The notes under the pieces: generated by a model
Seen by the model: only the letters and a program-made list of their open reading frames with translations
Database searches by the model: none
What the model was told of the DNA's origin: nothing
In this document: piece by piece, positions 50,328 through 58,641 of the stretch
Numbering within the stretch: the stretch's first letter is position 1
Layout of the letters: every line of letters starts with the position of its first letter
Made by a program: the position numbers and the translations under genes
NCBI GenBank assembly: GCA_019637695.1
Contig: JAHBVG010000014.1
Coordinates: 1-64,000, forward strand
Direction: 5' to 3'
From: Caldilineaceae bacterium
Lineage (GTDB): Bacteria; Chloroflexota; Anaerolineae; Caldilineales; Caldilineaceae
DNA: 64,000 nucleotides

Positions 50328-51299
50328 TTGGGTAAACAATATTACGGCGGCCAGGCCGTCATCGAAGGCGTGATGATGCGTGGCCGCAAAGCGATGGCTG
50401 TGGCAGTGCGCAATCCTCAGGGTGAGATTGTGCTGCATGAAGAACCGTTGACCGCCAAAATCTACACCAGCAAATGGGGACAGTGGCCCTTTGTGCGCGG
50501 GTTGGCCATGCTCTGGGATGCGCTGGGGTTGGGGATGCGCGCACTCTTGTGGAGCGCCGATGTCGCCGTCCAGGAAGAAAATCAGGAAAAGCCAACTGAA
50601 TTCACCGGCCCTGTGGCATGGACGACGATTGCCGCCAGTCTTTCGTTCGCCATTGGGCTTTTCTTCTTGTTGCCAACCTTTGTGGCCAAATGGATGGCTG
50701 GATTTTTCGGCGATCACGCCGTGGTGGATGCGGTTTTTGAAGGAGCCATTCGGCTGCTTCTCTTCGTTGTCTACATCTGGGCGATTGGGTTGATGCCGGA
50801 TATTCGCCGTGTCTTTGGCTATCACGGCGCCGAACACAAGACGATCAACGCCTACGAAGCTGGCGAACTGCTCACCGTCGAGAATGTCCAAAAGTACAGT
50901 GTTCAGCATACACGTTGCGGCACTAGCTTTTTGCTGTATGTACTTGTGATCAGCATTATCCTCTTTGCGCCGCTTACCTTTGCTGGCGTTGAACAGGCCT
51001 GGCTGGCTCTGCTTCTGCGCTTTGTGACGCGCCTGCTCTTGATCCCAATTGTTGCCGGGATCGCCTATGAGATCATTCGGTTCAGCGCAGCCCATGACAA
51101 AAACCCAATCATGCGCGCCTTGATTACCCCTGGCCTCTGGCTGCAAAAGCTGACCACGCGCGAACCAGATGACGGCATGGTGGAATGCGCCATTGCTGGC
51201 CTTGAGCCTGTCCTGGCTGCGGATGGGATCACGAATGTGGTTGTCAGACCCGCCACTCCACAGGATCAGACGCCCGAACCCGCCCCGGCTCTGCCGTAA
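50328..51299 (+). CDS. DUF1385 membrane protein (YqhQ-like)
   Basis: 323 residues from a TTG start (GGAG 8 bases upstream). DUF1385 hallmarks: [20 protein letters not shown] at the N terminus, [40 protein letters not shown] and [12 protein letters not shown]. About four to five membrane helices. Found next to prfA/prmC or rpmE in many bacteria, where the function is undefined. Here the usual partners are absent. A promoter and leader hairpin precede it. Confidence 0.92.
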   Translation: MGKQYYGGQAVIEGVMMRGRKAMAVAVRNPQGEIVLHEEPLTAKIYTSKWGQWPFVRGLAMLWDALGLGMRALLWSADVAVQEENQEKPTEFTGPVAWTTIAASLSFAIGLFFLLPTFVAKWMAGFFGDHAVVDAVFEGAIRLLLFVVYIWAIGLMPDIRRVFGYHGAEHKTINAYEAGELLTVENVQKYSVQHTRCGTSFLLYVLVISIILFAPLTFAGVEQAWLALLLRFVTRLLLIPIVAGIAYEIIRFSAAHDKNPIMRALITPGLWLQKLTTREPDDGMVECAIAGLEPVLAADGITNVVVRPATPQDQTPEPAPALP

Positions 51300-51309
51300 A
51301 TATCACAGC

Positions 51310-51338
51310 GTAGAGGCGTTGCATTGCAACGCCTCTAC
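51310..51338. terminator. Bidirectional hairpin between DUF1385 and S4 genes
   Basis: GTAGAGGCGTTGCA and its complement TTGCAACGCCTCTAC form a near loop-less stem of about 14 pairs. It overlaps the last codons of the S4-domain gene on the opposite strand and starts 11 bases after the DUF1385 stop. Confidence 0.6.
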
Positions 51339-51538
51339 ACCTCTGGCAACGGCCCAACAACCAGTTCAGTGTCATCCAACGTCACCCGATCCCCAGGGTG
51401 GAGTTTGCGTCCACGCCGGGTCTCTACTTCGCCATTGACCCATACCATCCCTGATTGGATCAAGTGTTTGGCCTCTCCGCCCGAAAAGACGAGCCCTTCC
51501 CGCTTCAAGAATTGATCGAGTTTGATCGTTGCTTCCAT
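51335..51538 (-). CDS. S4-domain RNA-binding protein (YaaA/YbcJ type)
   Basis: 67 residues, essentially one S4 fold: MEATIKLDQFLKREGLVFSG, GEAKHLIQSGMVWVNGEVET and RRGRKLHPGDRVTL. The family binds structured RNA, and small free-standing members are linked to ribosome assembly or quality control. The particular RNA is not known. Convergent with the DUF1385 gene. Confidence 0.9.
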   Translation of the reverse strand: MEATIKLDQFLKREGLVFSGGEAKHLIQSGMVWVNGEVETRRGRKLHPGDRVTLDDTELVVGPLPEV

Positions 51539-51831
51539 AAGAATTCCTCACTTTTATTTCTGTAGGAGCTATATACTATAGAGATGCTGATCCGAAAAGA
51601 ATATGGTGATTTTCAGACAATAGTGTATCACGGGCAGCGCATGGGATAACGAACAAAGTCAGAACTCATAACCCATCCTGTACCGGCTGAATGTATCTGG
51701 GGAGACAGAGCCTTTGCCGATCTTGTTGTATACTGAAGCCAAACCAGATAGAAAGACCGAGCCTGGTTTTTGCTGAGGCGATAGTGTGGACCTCGGTTTT
51801 CATAGTGTTACTAGCAAAGGTAGAACGTAAA
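51539..51831. other. Gap between S4 and zinc-finger genes
   Basis: 293 bases between divergent starts. In-frame sequence upstream of the zinc-finger gene (from 51691) is open but lacks a ribosome site and family features. No RNA or repeat was recognised. Confidence 0.4.
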
Positions 51832-52089
51832 ATGAGTCCCGTCTCTTGTCGAGAGTTTATGGAATTGGTGGCGCTACGCCATAGAAATAAGGAAGTGCAG
51901 CCAGAAAAACAGCAGACTCCTGTACGCGAGAAGGTGTTACGCCCTGATCAGCAGATCCTATTTGGGCAGCAGCGCCAGAAGAAACTGGCTACCTGCCCAG
52001 CCTGCGATGCCCTGGTCGATGCCGATATTCTGCATCCGTACAGTGGTCTTTGCCCGATTTGCCATGAAGAAGCACGATTGCGAAGTTGA
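51832..52089 (+). CDS. Small double-CxxC zinc-finger protein
   Basis: 85 residues from the ATG at 51832 (weak AAGG upstream). Polar N terminus with MELVALRHRNKEVQPEKQQ, then ATCPACDALVDADILHPYSGLC and PICHEEARLRS, a four-Cys zinc finger. No named family. It could be a small nucleic-acid-binding or adaptor protein. It ends 30 bases before a strong intrinsic terminator. Confidence 0.6.
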   Translation: MSPVSCREFMELVALRHRNKEVQPEKQQTPVREKVLRPDQQILFGQQRQKKLATCPACDALVDADILHPYSGLCPICHEEARLRS

Positions 52090-52118
52090 TAGCGCCGCCG
52101 GCGAATCAGGTTGAATGC

Positions 52119-52150
52119 AAAAGGACAGCCCATACGGGCTGTCCTTTTTT
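52119..52150 (+). terminator. Intrinsic terminator after the zinc-finger gene
   Basis: AAGGACAGCCC / GGGCTGTCCTT stem (11 pairs, 4-base loop ATAC) followed by T6. It sits between convergent genes. Confidence 0.92.
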
Positions 52151-52174
52151 GTATGCCCTGCGAGTGGGCATCTG

Positions 52175-53137
52175 CTATGACCGTTCCCACCAAAAACGGA
52201 TCACCGCGCGTTGGGTCAGCTCAAAGTATTCCACCTGCACGAGATGGATGCCTTCATTGAGGGCGAAATCGACGAAAACGACACGAGGGGATCCATCTCT
52301 CCACTCATCCAAAATAGTGACGTTGTCAATCGAGAGGCGCGCGCCGTCGTCAACCTCCAGAAAGAAGCGATAAACACCCCCGCTAAAATAGATCGGGCGG
52401 CGCCAGCGAGCGCTAAAATAATCTGCTGGAATCACATCTGCCGGGCTGCCCACTCCCCAATTGAAAACGATGGCCGGGTCACTGCGTATCAGCGCCGGTG
52501 GCCCTTCGAGATAGGCATTATCCCAATACTCAGCGCGCCAATCCTCGAACGCCACAACCGTTGGTGGAATGGGGGTGGGCGTTGTGATCGGCGGATCAAT
52601 TATCTCGCCCTCTATTACCTCGTCTTCTGTTATTTCGTCCTCTAGTGGAATCGTGGCCGTGGGCAAGATGGTTGGGATCGCTTCACTGGCGGCCACGGTG
52701 AAAGATGTTTTTGCCTGCCGGCTGCCATTACCCGTATACGCCAGAATAATGTACTCCCCCGGCGTGAGCCAACGTTGGCTGGTTGGGTAGCGGAATTCAG
52801 TCTCAATAGCGCCTGCGCTGGTGGCATTCGTCGCCGCCAAAATGTCACTCCGTCCTAATGAGTCCTCTAGGGCCAGGAGGACAAGCGTGTTGCCCGGCCA
52901 GTTCTGCCCACTGACCTGCACGGAGACCCCGGCGTATCCACTCGCTGGGGATATTTCGATCACCGGTGACGCGACATTACTGCTGATCCTTGTGGGGCGG
53001 CTTGGCGTCGAAAGCGTTGACATGCCCGCGCACGCGCTCAGACCCATCCCCATAAAGAGCAATAAAATAACGTTGAACCATCGCCAAATCAAGCATGGTC
53101 GTACAGTAGAAGCGTGGCGACTATCCTCAATATACAT
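52175..53137 (-). CDS. Lipoprotein with a PA14-like sugar-binding domain
   Basis: 320 residues from the ATG preceded by AGGAG 7 bases away. Lipoprotein signal: hydrophobic segment then LSAC lipobox (LLLFMGMGLSACAG). An IPT/TIG-like Ig domain (about 55-160; PVIEISPASGYAGVSVQVSG) is followed by an acidic Pro/Thr linker and a C-terminal PA14 domain (about 205-320: WRAEYWDNAYLEGPPALIR, FSARWRRPIYFSGGVYRFFL, DDGARLSIDN). PA14 domains bind carbohydrate. A surface-attached recognition protein is likely. Confidence 0.85.
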   Translation of the reverse strand: MYIEDSRHASTVRPCLIWRWFNVILLLFMGMGLSACAGMSTLSTPSRPTRISSNVASPVIEISPASGYAGVSVQVSGQNWPGNTLVLLALEDSLGRSDILAATNATSAGAIETEFRYPTSQRWLTPGEYIILAYTGNGSRQAKTSFTVAASEAIPTILPTATIPLEDEITEDEVIEGEIIDPPITTPTPIPPTVVAFEDWRAEYWDNAYLEGPPALIRSDPAIVFNWGVGSPADVIPADYFSARWRRPIYFSGGVYRFFLEVDDGARLSIDNVTILDEWRDGSPRVVFVDFALNEGIHLVQVEYFELTQRAVIRFWWERS

Positions 53138-53417
53138 GGCGTTGCTCCTGCCAAGAGATTGGATAAAGGGGGGGACTCTACCTCTGCAAACGATAGAATT
53201 CTCAATGTGGTTCCATTGTCGATCTCTATGACTTTCTGCCACCTATCCACCTGGCTAGTTGTAATCTCAGCAATGTGACCGTGTTATCTTAATACTCTAG
53301 AAAGTACAGTATATGGGAACCTTAGAAGCTTGAGTCTCGGAAAAGTAGAGAAGATTTTCAACGAACCTCTGCATACGAGTACTTTGATATATTCCCATCT
53401 ACGGAAGGATGAGCCAC

Positions 53418-53579
53418 ATGATTAGCCGCAATATGACTCCATATTCACCGATTACGCCGATTGATCATTTTTCTTTTTTTAAGGAATGGGAGAATGAACT
53501 GCGCCTCTTCTTGAAGGGAGCGGGAGTTGGCGCCATTTTTGGGATTGTCCTGTGGGTGGGGAGTACCTTCACCTTCTAG
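53418..53579 (+). CDS. 53-residue small protein with one C-terminal membrane helix
   Basis: ATG at 53418 is preceded by GGAAGGATGAG, a good ribosome site. The product starts MISRNMTPYSPITPIDHFSF, has a charged FKEWENELRLFLKG segment and ends with a hydrophobic helix GAGVGAIFGIVLWVGSTFTF. Short, but start context, helix and a downstream hairpin support a real gene. No family recognised. Small tail-anchored proteins of this kind often modulate membrane complexes, but that is only analogy. Confidence 0.55.
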   Translation: MISRNMTPYSPITPIDHFSFFKEWENELRLFLKGAGVGAIFGIVLWVGSTFTF

Positions 53580-53685
53580 GATTCATATTCTGCCGATAAA
53601 TGTGCAGATGTTATAGAGGTTAGCTCAAGAGAGACGTCAGCTTCTCCGGAGTTGAGTTTACTTCCATCGTATGAAGTATTGAGAT

Positions 53686-53728
53686 ACGGAGGATGAACGA
53701 CGCCAACGTTAGTTCGTCCTCCGTTTTG
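53686..53728 (+). terminator. Terminator before the pyrophosphatase gene
   Basis: ACGGAGGA(T)GAAC / GTTC(G)TCCTCCGT stem with a 13-base loop, followed by TTTTGTTTG. It lies about 107 bases after the small-protein stop and 117 bases before the pyrophosphatase ATG. It could also be a leader element of the latter. Confidence 0.65.
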
Positions 53729-53844
53729 TTTGCCATGAAATTGTGGATCTGCCTGAAAGGATGCGACCTCGCTTTTTCCTGGCTGCTTCATTTGAGTCAG
53801 ATCCTTGTATGTTATTTCAGTCATCTGTATGAGGAGAAGGTTTT

Positions 53845-56268
53845 ATGAAACTTGCCCCTAGTAGTGGCCCCAAATTTACTGTTCCACCCAAAGTAAAGCC
53901 GACTCAACCAGGGAAATCAAATGTTCTCATGTGGTCGGCGATCGCTGTTGTGCTGTTGATCGTTGTGGTTGCCCTGGCTGCGCCCAATGCACAGCACGGA
54001 CGTGAAGCATTACCCATTCTCTGGTGGTTAGCCCCAATTGGATCCTTAATTGCACTAGGTTCTGCTCTCTATTTCTATCAGTGGGTTATGAAAGAGAGCG
54101 AAGGCACAGATCGCATGTCCGAAATTGCGCAGGCCGTGCGAGAGGGCGCCATGGCGTATCTGGCCCGTCAATATAAAGTGGTGATCATCGCCTTTGCCGT
54201 TCTCTTCGTGATCTTTGCAGTTTTGGCCTATGGATTTGGCGTGCAAAATCGTGTCGTTCCCTTTGCCTTTGTCACTGGCGGTTTCTTCTCTGGTTTATGT
54301 GGCTATTTTGGCATGAAAACCGCGACCAGCGCCTCGGCGCGCACCACCAATGCTGCTCGCAAGAGTTTGAACGATGGTCTCCAGGTTGCCTTCCGCGCTG
54401 GGGCCGTCATGGGCATGGTGGTGGTTGGTTTTGCCTTGTTGGATATTAGCGCCTGGTTCCTCATTTTGTACTACCTCTTCCCTGCGACTTTCTTTGAGGC
54501 CAATCCCCTGCCGCAGATCACCGTGATCATGCTCAGCTTTGGCATGGGCGCTTCGACCCAGGCTCTCTTTGCTCGCGTCGGCGGCGGTATCTATACCAAA
54601 GCTGCCGATGTGGGCGCTGATCTAGTAGGGAAAGTCGAAGCTGGCATCCCTGAGGATGATCCACGCAACCCGGCTACCATCGCCGATAACGTAGGCGACA
54701 ATGTAGGCGATGTCGCCGGCATGGGTGCGGATCTCTATGAATCTTACGCAGGCGCCATCCTAGCGACTGCTGCCCTGGGTGTGGCTGCTGTGACCACGGA
54801 GGTTGCCCGTACCAATGGCGCTTTCCTGCCTGCGGGTGTCTCAGAGATGGGTATGCAACTACGGTATTTGGCTGCGCCTTTGGCGCTGGCCGCAATTGGC
54901 GTTGTCCTTTCGCTCGTGGGCGTCTTCCTTGTCCGTGCAAAAGAAAATGCGAGCATGAGCGATCTCATGAGCGCCATCAACAATAGCATCACCTATAGCT
55001 CTATAGGAATTGCGATCGTGGCGCTGGGGATTGTCTACATGCTTGGTCTGGATAGACCTTTTATGTTGTGGTTGGCGATTGTCGCCGGGTTGGGCGTCGG
55101 CATCGTGATCGGTTTATCGACTGCCTATTACACTTCTGACGCATATAAACCCACCCAAGGGATCGCCGATCAGAGCCTGACTGGCCCAGCCACTGTGATC
55201 ATTGACGGCCTGGCCGTCGGTATGCGCTCCACTGGCATCCCCGTGATCGCGGTGATGACAGGAATTGTGATCAGCTTCTATCTGCCAGGAGGTCCACAAA
55301 ATGCCTTGCTGGGTCTCTATGGCGTAGGTCTTGCTGCGGTGGGTATGCTCTCCACATTAGGGTTGACACTGGCCACAGACGCCTATGGCCCGATTGCCGA
55401 CAATGCGGGTGGCAATGCAGAAATGGCAAACCTACCGGCAGAGGTGCGCCGTCGCACGGATCAACTCGATGCTGTCGGCAACACCACGGCTGCTACAGGT
55501 AAAGGCTTTGCGATTGGTTCTGCTGCGCTAACAGCCCTGGCCCTGTTCGCCGCCTATCTGGAAGAGATCCGCTATGCACTATCTCATTTGGGGGGTGTCA
55601 CTGAGGTAACCCTGGATGGTAGAGTGGTGTCAATAGCAAATATGACTCTCCACGACTTTGCCATCTATTATGACTTCAGTCTTCTCAACCCTGCCGTCTT
55701 GCTGGGTGTCTTTGCCGGCGCGATGACAGTCTTCTTCTTCTCCGCGATGACGATGAGCGCAGTTGGCCGTGCCGCCGGCGCTATGGTACAGGAAGTCCGC
55801 CGCCAATTCCGCGAAAGACCTGGCATCCTGAAGGGTACAGAAAGACCTGACTATGCACGCTGCGTTGCCATCAGCACCGCAGGCGCACAAAAAGAGATGA
55901 TTGCGCCTTCCGTCTTAGGGATCGGTGTGCCGCTGGTAATTGGCATCCTCTTCGGCGTGCCGGGGGTAATGGGCCTGCTTCTCGGTGGGTTGACTACCGG
56001 TTTTGCCGTCGCTGTGATGATGGCAAACGCTGGCGGCGCCTGGGACAACGCCAAGAAGTATATCGAGAAAGGTGCACATGGCGGTAAAGGATCGGATCCA
56101 CACAAGGCGACCGTCGTTGGCGACACAGTTGGCGACCCCTTCAAGGACACTACCGGGCCTTCTCTCAATATTTTGATTAAACTGATGACCATGGTCTCGA
56201 TTGTCTTCGCTGGCTTGATCGCTCAACTAGGCCCAGGCGGCCTGTTAGGTATGTTGTTGGGTAGTTGA
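53845..56268 (+). CDS. hppA: Membrane-bound ion-pumping pyrophosphatase, K+-dependent type
   Basis: 807 residues with about 16 membrane helices; ATG after GAGGAGAAGG. PPi-site motifs: YTKAADVGADLVGKVEAGIP, DDPRNPATIADNVGDNVGD and DTVGDPFKDTTGPSLNIL. GNTTAATGKGFAIGSA has Ala where K+-independent enzymes carry Lys, so a K+-requiring form is predicted. Whether it pumps protons or sodium cannot be told safely. It converts PPi energy into an ion gradient and could support energy saving under low ATP. It has its own terminator downstream. Confidence 0.96.
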   Translation: MKLAPSSGPKFTVPPKVKPTQPGKSNVLMWSAIAVVLLIVVVALAAPNAQHGREALPILWWLAPIGSLIALGSALYFYQWVMKESEGTDRMSEIAQAVREGAMAYLARQYKVVIIAFAVLFVIFAVLAYGFGVQNRVVPFAFVTGGFFSGLCGYFGMKTATSASARTTNAARKSLNDGLQVAFRAGAVMGMVVVGFALLDISAWFLILYYLFPATFFEANPLPQITVIMLSFGMGASTQALFARVGGGIYTKAADVGADLVGKVEAGIPEDDPRNPATIADNVGDNVGDVAGMGADLYESYAGAILATAALGVAAVTTEVARTNGAFLPAGVSEMGMQLRYLAAPLALAAIGVVLSLVGVFLVRAKENASMSDLMSAINNSITYSSIGIAIVALGIVYMLGLDRPFMLWLAIVAGLGVGIVIGLSTAYYTSDAYKPTQGIADQSLTGPATVIIDGLAVGMRSTGIPVIAVMTGIVISFYLPGGPQNALLGLYGVGLAAVGMLSTLGLTLATDAYGPIADNAGGNAEMANLPAEVRRRTDQLDAVGNTTAATGKGFAIGSAALTALALFAAYLEEIRYALSHLGGVTEVTLDGRVVSIANMTLHDFAIYYDFSLLNPAVLLGVFAGAMTVFFFSAMTMSAVGRAAGAMVQEVRRQFRERPGILKGTERPDYARCVAISTAGAQKEMIAPSVLGIGVPLVIGILFGVPGVMGLLLGGLTTGFAVAVMMANAGGAWDNAKKYIEKGAHGGKGSDPHKATVVGDTVGDPFKDTTGPSLNILIKLMTMVSIVFAGLIAQLGPGGLLGMLLGS

Positions 56269-56309
56269 TTCAAGCTCCTTACATAGATGTAAGGAGAATG
56301 ATATGCAAC

Positions 56310-56349
56310 AAGAATAGGGGATCCCAGCTTGCTGGGATCCCCTATTCTT
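56310..56349. terminator. Terminator after hppA
   Basis: AGAATAGGGGATCCCAGC / GCTGGGATCCCCTATTCT, an 18-base-pair perfect stem with a 2-base loop, 42 bases after the stop. Confidence 0.85.
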
Positions 56350-56486
56350 AGTGGACGTTCAAGCGTATGTGCCACTTTGCACGTTAGGCAAAAGCTTTCA
56401 GGGAGACTGCATTGCTGTGTACCAATATCTCCGTAAATGGCCTTCGATCTGAAAGCCAATACGAAAATATTGCAAATTTTTTTGGC

Positions 56487-56515
56487 TTGACAAAAACCAT
56501 CTTTACGGTTATGAT
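56487..56515 (+). promoter_or_regulatory. Consensus sigma-70-type promoter of the cold-shock operon
   Basis: TTGACA at 56487-56492, exactly 17 bases, TATGAT at 56510-56515. This is the best promoter match in the window. The expected start near 56522 gives a leader of about 137 bases, typical of cold-shock genes. Confidence 0.85.
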
Positions 56516-56559
56516 AACTCGCAAGTAGGGCGAAGAAAGTTACCTGTTCGTATGAATGT

Positions 56560-56597
56560 GGCTACCAGTTCTTCAATTACTGGGGCCGTTTTTTTTG
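56560..56597 (+). terminator. Terminator-like hairpin in the cold-shock gene leader
   Basis: GGCTACCAGT / ACTGGGGCC stem with small bulge, loop of about 9 bases, then G and T8. It lies 45 bases after the promoter -10 and about 62 bases before the csp ATG. So it is either a conditional attenuator or the end of a short RNA of about 75 bases. Confidence 0.7.
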
Positions 56598-56658
56598 TCC
56601 AGTCGAGAACCTCTTTGACCTATTCACTTAACATCTTTTTTGTAACAGGAGATTTTGA

Positions 56659-56868
56659 ATGTCAGAACGAATTCAGGGAACGGTCAAGTGGTTCAACGCT
56701 ACGAAAGGCTATGGGTTTATCGAACAGGAGCAGGGCAAAGATGTGTTTGTCCATCATTCGGCCATTCAAACGCAGGGTTTCGCTACGTTGAACGATGGCC
56801 AACGTGTCGAATTTGAAATCGAACAAGGCCCCAAGGGTTTACAAGCCCGTAACGTTACTACTCTGTAG
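56659..56868 (+). CDS. Cold-shock protein (CspA family)
   Basis: 69 residues, a single OB-fold cold-shock domain. RNP1 [13 protein letters not shown] and RNP2 DVFVHHSAI are intact; length matches the family. ATG after AGGAG. Binds single-stranded RNA/DNA and melts RNA structure; E. coli homologues act as transcription antiterminators. Followed after 31 bases by an RRM protein gene on the same strand; the two share one promoter and terminator. Confidence 0.97.
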   Translation: MSERIQGTVKWFNATKGYGFIEQEQGKDVFVHHSAIQTQGFATLNDGQRVEFEIEQGPKGLQARNVTTL

Positions 56869-56899
56869 AGAATAAAGGTCGAGGAGAAACCTATTTACC

Positions 56900-57343
56900 A
56901 TGGCAAACAAACTATATGTAGGGAATTTGAACTACGCAACCAGCGAAGATCAGCTACACAAGCTTTTCAGCGAAGTTGGCCCTGTTGCGTCGGTATCGTT
57001 GATCACAGATCGTCAGACGGGCAACTCCAAGGGCTTTGCCTTTGTTGAGATGCAGAATTCTGCCGATGCCCAGGCCGCTATTGAAAAGCTGAACAACAGC
57101 GAAGTCGATGGCCGCGCTCTGACCGTGAATGAAGCTCGCCCGCCTCGCGAACGCGATTTTGGCGGCGGCGGTGGATCTCGTGGCTTTGGCGGCGGCGGTG
57201 GTGGATCTCGCGGTGGTGGCGGCGGCTACGGCGGTGGTGGCGGCGGCTACGGCGGCGGCTCTCGCGGCGGCGGTGGTGGATCTCGCGGTGGTGGATCCCG
57301 CGACCGTGATCGAGATCGCGGTGATCGACGCGACCGCTACTAA
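56900..57343 (+). CDS. Glycine-rich RRM RNA-binding protein
   Basis: 147 residues. One RRM (about 3-82) with RNP2 LYVGNL and RNP1 KGFAFVEM. The tail (about 85-147) is Gly/Arg/Ser-rich with GGGGG, SRGGG and GYGGG units and a final RDRDRDRGDRRDRY. This closely resembles cyanobacterial cold-induced Rbp proteins and plant glycine-rich RNA-binding proteins. Transcribed with the cold-shock gene, so a joint RNA-chaperone unit for low temperature is likely. The Gly-rich part is encoded by repetitive GGCGGC/GGTGGT DNA that could vary in length. Confidence 0.95.
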   Translation: MANKLYVGNLNYATSEDQLHKLFSEVGPVASVSLITDRQTGNSKGFAFVEMQNSADAQAAIEKLNNSEVDGRALTVNEARPPRERDFGGGGGSRGFGGGGGGSRGGGGGYGGGGGGYGGGSRGGGGGSRGGGSRDRDRDRGDRRDRY

Positions 57344-57357
57344 ATTATTTCAGATGC

Positions 57358-57393
57358 AAAAAAGCCTGGCGATTTCTCGCCAGGCTTTTTTAA
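57358..57393. terminator. Terminator after the csp-RRM unit
   Basis: GCCTGGCGA / TCGCCAGGC stem, 4-base loop, flanked by A6 and T6, 20 bases after the RRM stop. It works in both directions between convergent genes. Confidence 0.93.
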
Positions 57394-57403
57394 TTGGCGA
57401 GTA

Positions 57404-58543
57404 CTACTCCGACCTAGGAATAATCAGTTGCTGACCAACAGTGAGGAAATTGGGGTTGCTGATATTATTGGCTTCGATAATCGCATTCACAGAGACATTA
57501 TAGCGGCGTGCGATGGCGTTGAGACCTTCCCCAGCCGCTACAACGTGGATAACGCGATTGGCCGCTTCAATCTCTGCCGCAGTAACGCCGGGGATGATCA
57601 ACCTTTGTCCTGTCTGTAACTGATTCGGGTTAGTAATTTGGTTGGCGGTTACGAGTTCAGCAGCGGTCACCCCATAGGTTTGGGCAATGGCGAAGAGCGT
57701 TTCCCCTGCTCTGACAATATGAACTGCCGGTGTACTGCTACTGGCGCGGCCAGCGGTTGTCCCTGTGGTTGATCCTTGATAACCCGGAATGAAGAGAACC
57801 TGTCCCTGGATCAGGTTATTGGCGTCGCGCAAGGTATTGGCCTGCATAATAGTGTCTGCTGAGACGCCAAATCGTTGTGCAATCGAAAGCAGCGTATCCC
57901 CAGCCTGGATCACATATTCATAAGGCGTCGCCGAGATCGGGGTGGGCGAAGTCTGTGGCTGATAGTTGGGGATGATGATGGTCTGCCCGACAAAGAGATT
58001 ATTGGGGTTGCTCAACGTATTCTCCGCCACAATATCGTTGGCAGAAACGCCAAATTCAATAGCAATCGAGAGCAGTGTATCCCCTGCTTTCACTACATAT
58101 TCAAACGGTCCTGCCGGGGGTGCAGGATCTCCGCTTGCCGTTGTCCCTGCGCCAGTTGTGTTCGGCACACGCAATACCTGGCCGACTTGCAGCGCGTCGC
58201 TCGTCAGCAGGTTCATTTCTCGGATCGTCTGAGAGGTGACGCCAAATCTCTCGGCAATGGTTGACACTGTATCGCCCGGTTGAACTGTGTAGGGCGCCGT
58301 TGCAAATGCCGGCGTAGCTGTGGGTTCGGGCGTGGGCGTATCTACAGGCGCGGGCGATGGTAAGGGCACGACTATCACCTGCGGCTCATCAGGCGTTGTG
58401 CCAGGGTTTGTAGTCGCTTCTGGCGCAGTCCCCGCAGGGAGGGTTTCAGCAGCCCGTTCCCGTGTACACCCAGCCAGAATCCCCACCACGAGGATGACCA
58501 TGCTTAGCTTCAAGATCCAACGTATTGGTAAACCCATGTTCAT
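57404..58543 (-). CDS. Lipoprotein with five LysM domains
   Basis: 379 residues. Signal with LAGC lipobox (LVVGILAGCTRE), a Thr/Pro-rich spacer, then five LysM repeats starting near residues 85, 146, 210, 275 and 333: YTVQPGDTVSTIAERFGV, YVVKAGDTLLSIAIEFGV, YVIQAGDTLLSIAQRFGV, HIVRAGETLFAIAQTYGV, HVVAAGEGLNAIARRYNV. Each ends in a V..GQ.L.IP strand. No catalytic domain; it probably anchors in the membrane and binds peptidoglycan or other glycans. Confidence 0.92.
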   Translation of the reverse strand: MNMGLPIRWILKLSMVILVVGILAGCTRERAAETLPAGTAPEATTNPGTTPDEPQVIVVPLPSPAPVDTPTPEPTATPAFATAPYTVQPGDTVSTIAERFGVTSQTIREMNLLTSDALQVGQVLRVPNTTGAGTTASGDPAPPAGPFEYVVKAGDTLLSIAIEFGVSANDIVAENTLSNPNNLFVGQTIIIPNYQPQTSPTPISATPYEYVIQAGDTLLSIAQRFGVSADTIMQANTLRDANNLIQGQVLFIPGYQGSTTGTTAGRASSSTPAVHIVRAGETLFAIAQTYGVTAAELVTANQITNPNQLQTGQRLIIPGVTAAEIEAANRVIHVVAAGEGLNAIARRYNVSVNAIIEANNISNPNFLTVGQQLIIPRSE

Positions 58544-58641
58544 TTTCTTTCCGCCCCAGAGGAACTGTGGTGACCATCGTCAACGAAAGGGATCATAGCA
58601 CAGCCCCCTATGCCGCGCAAACGGATCCGCTACTTACAAAG

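Noticed and set aside
53576..53824. Minus-strand 82-codon frame before hppA
   Set aside because: Overlaps the small-protein end and a terminator hairpin; no family or ribosome site support.
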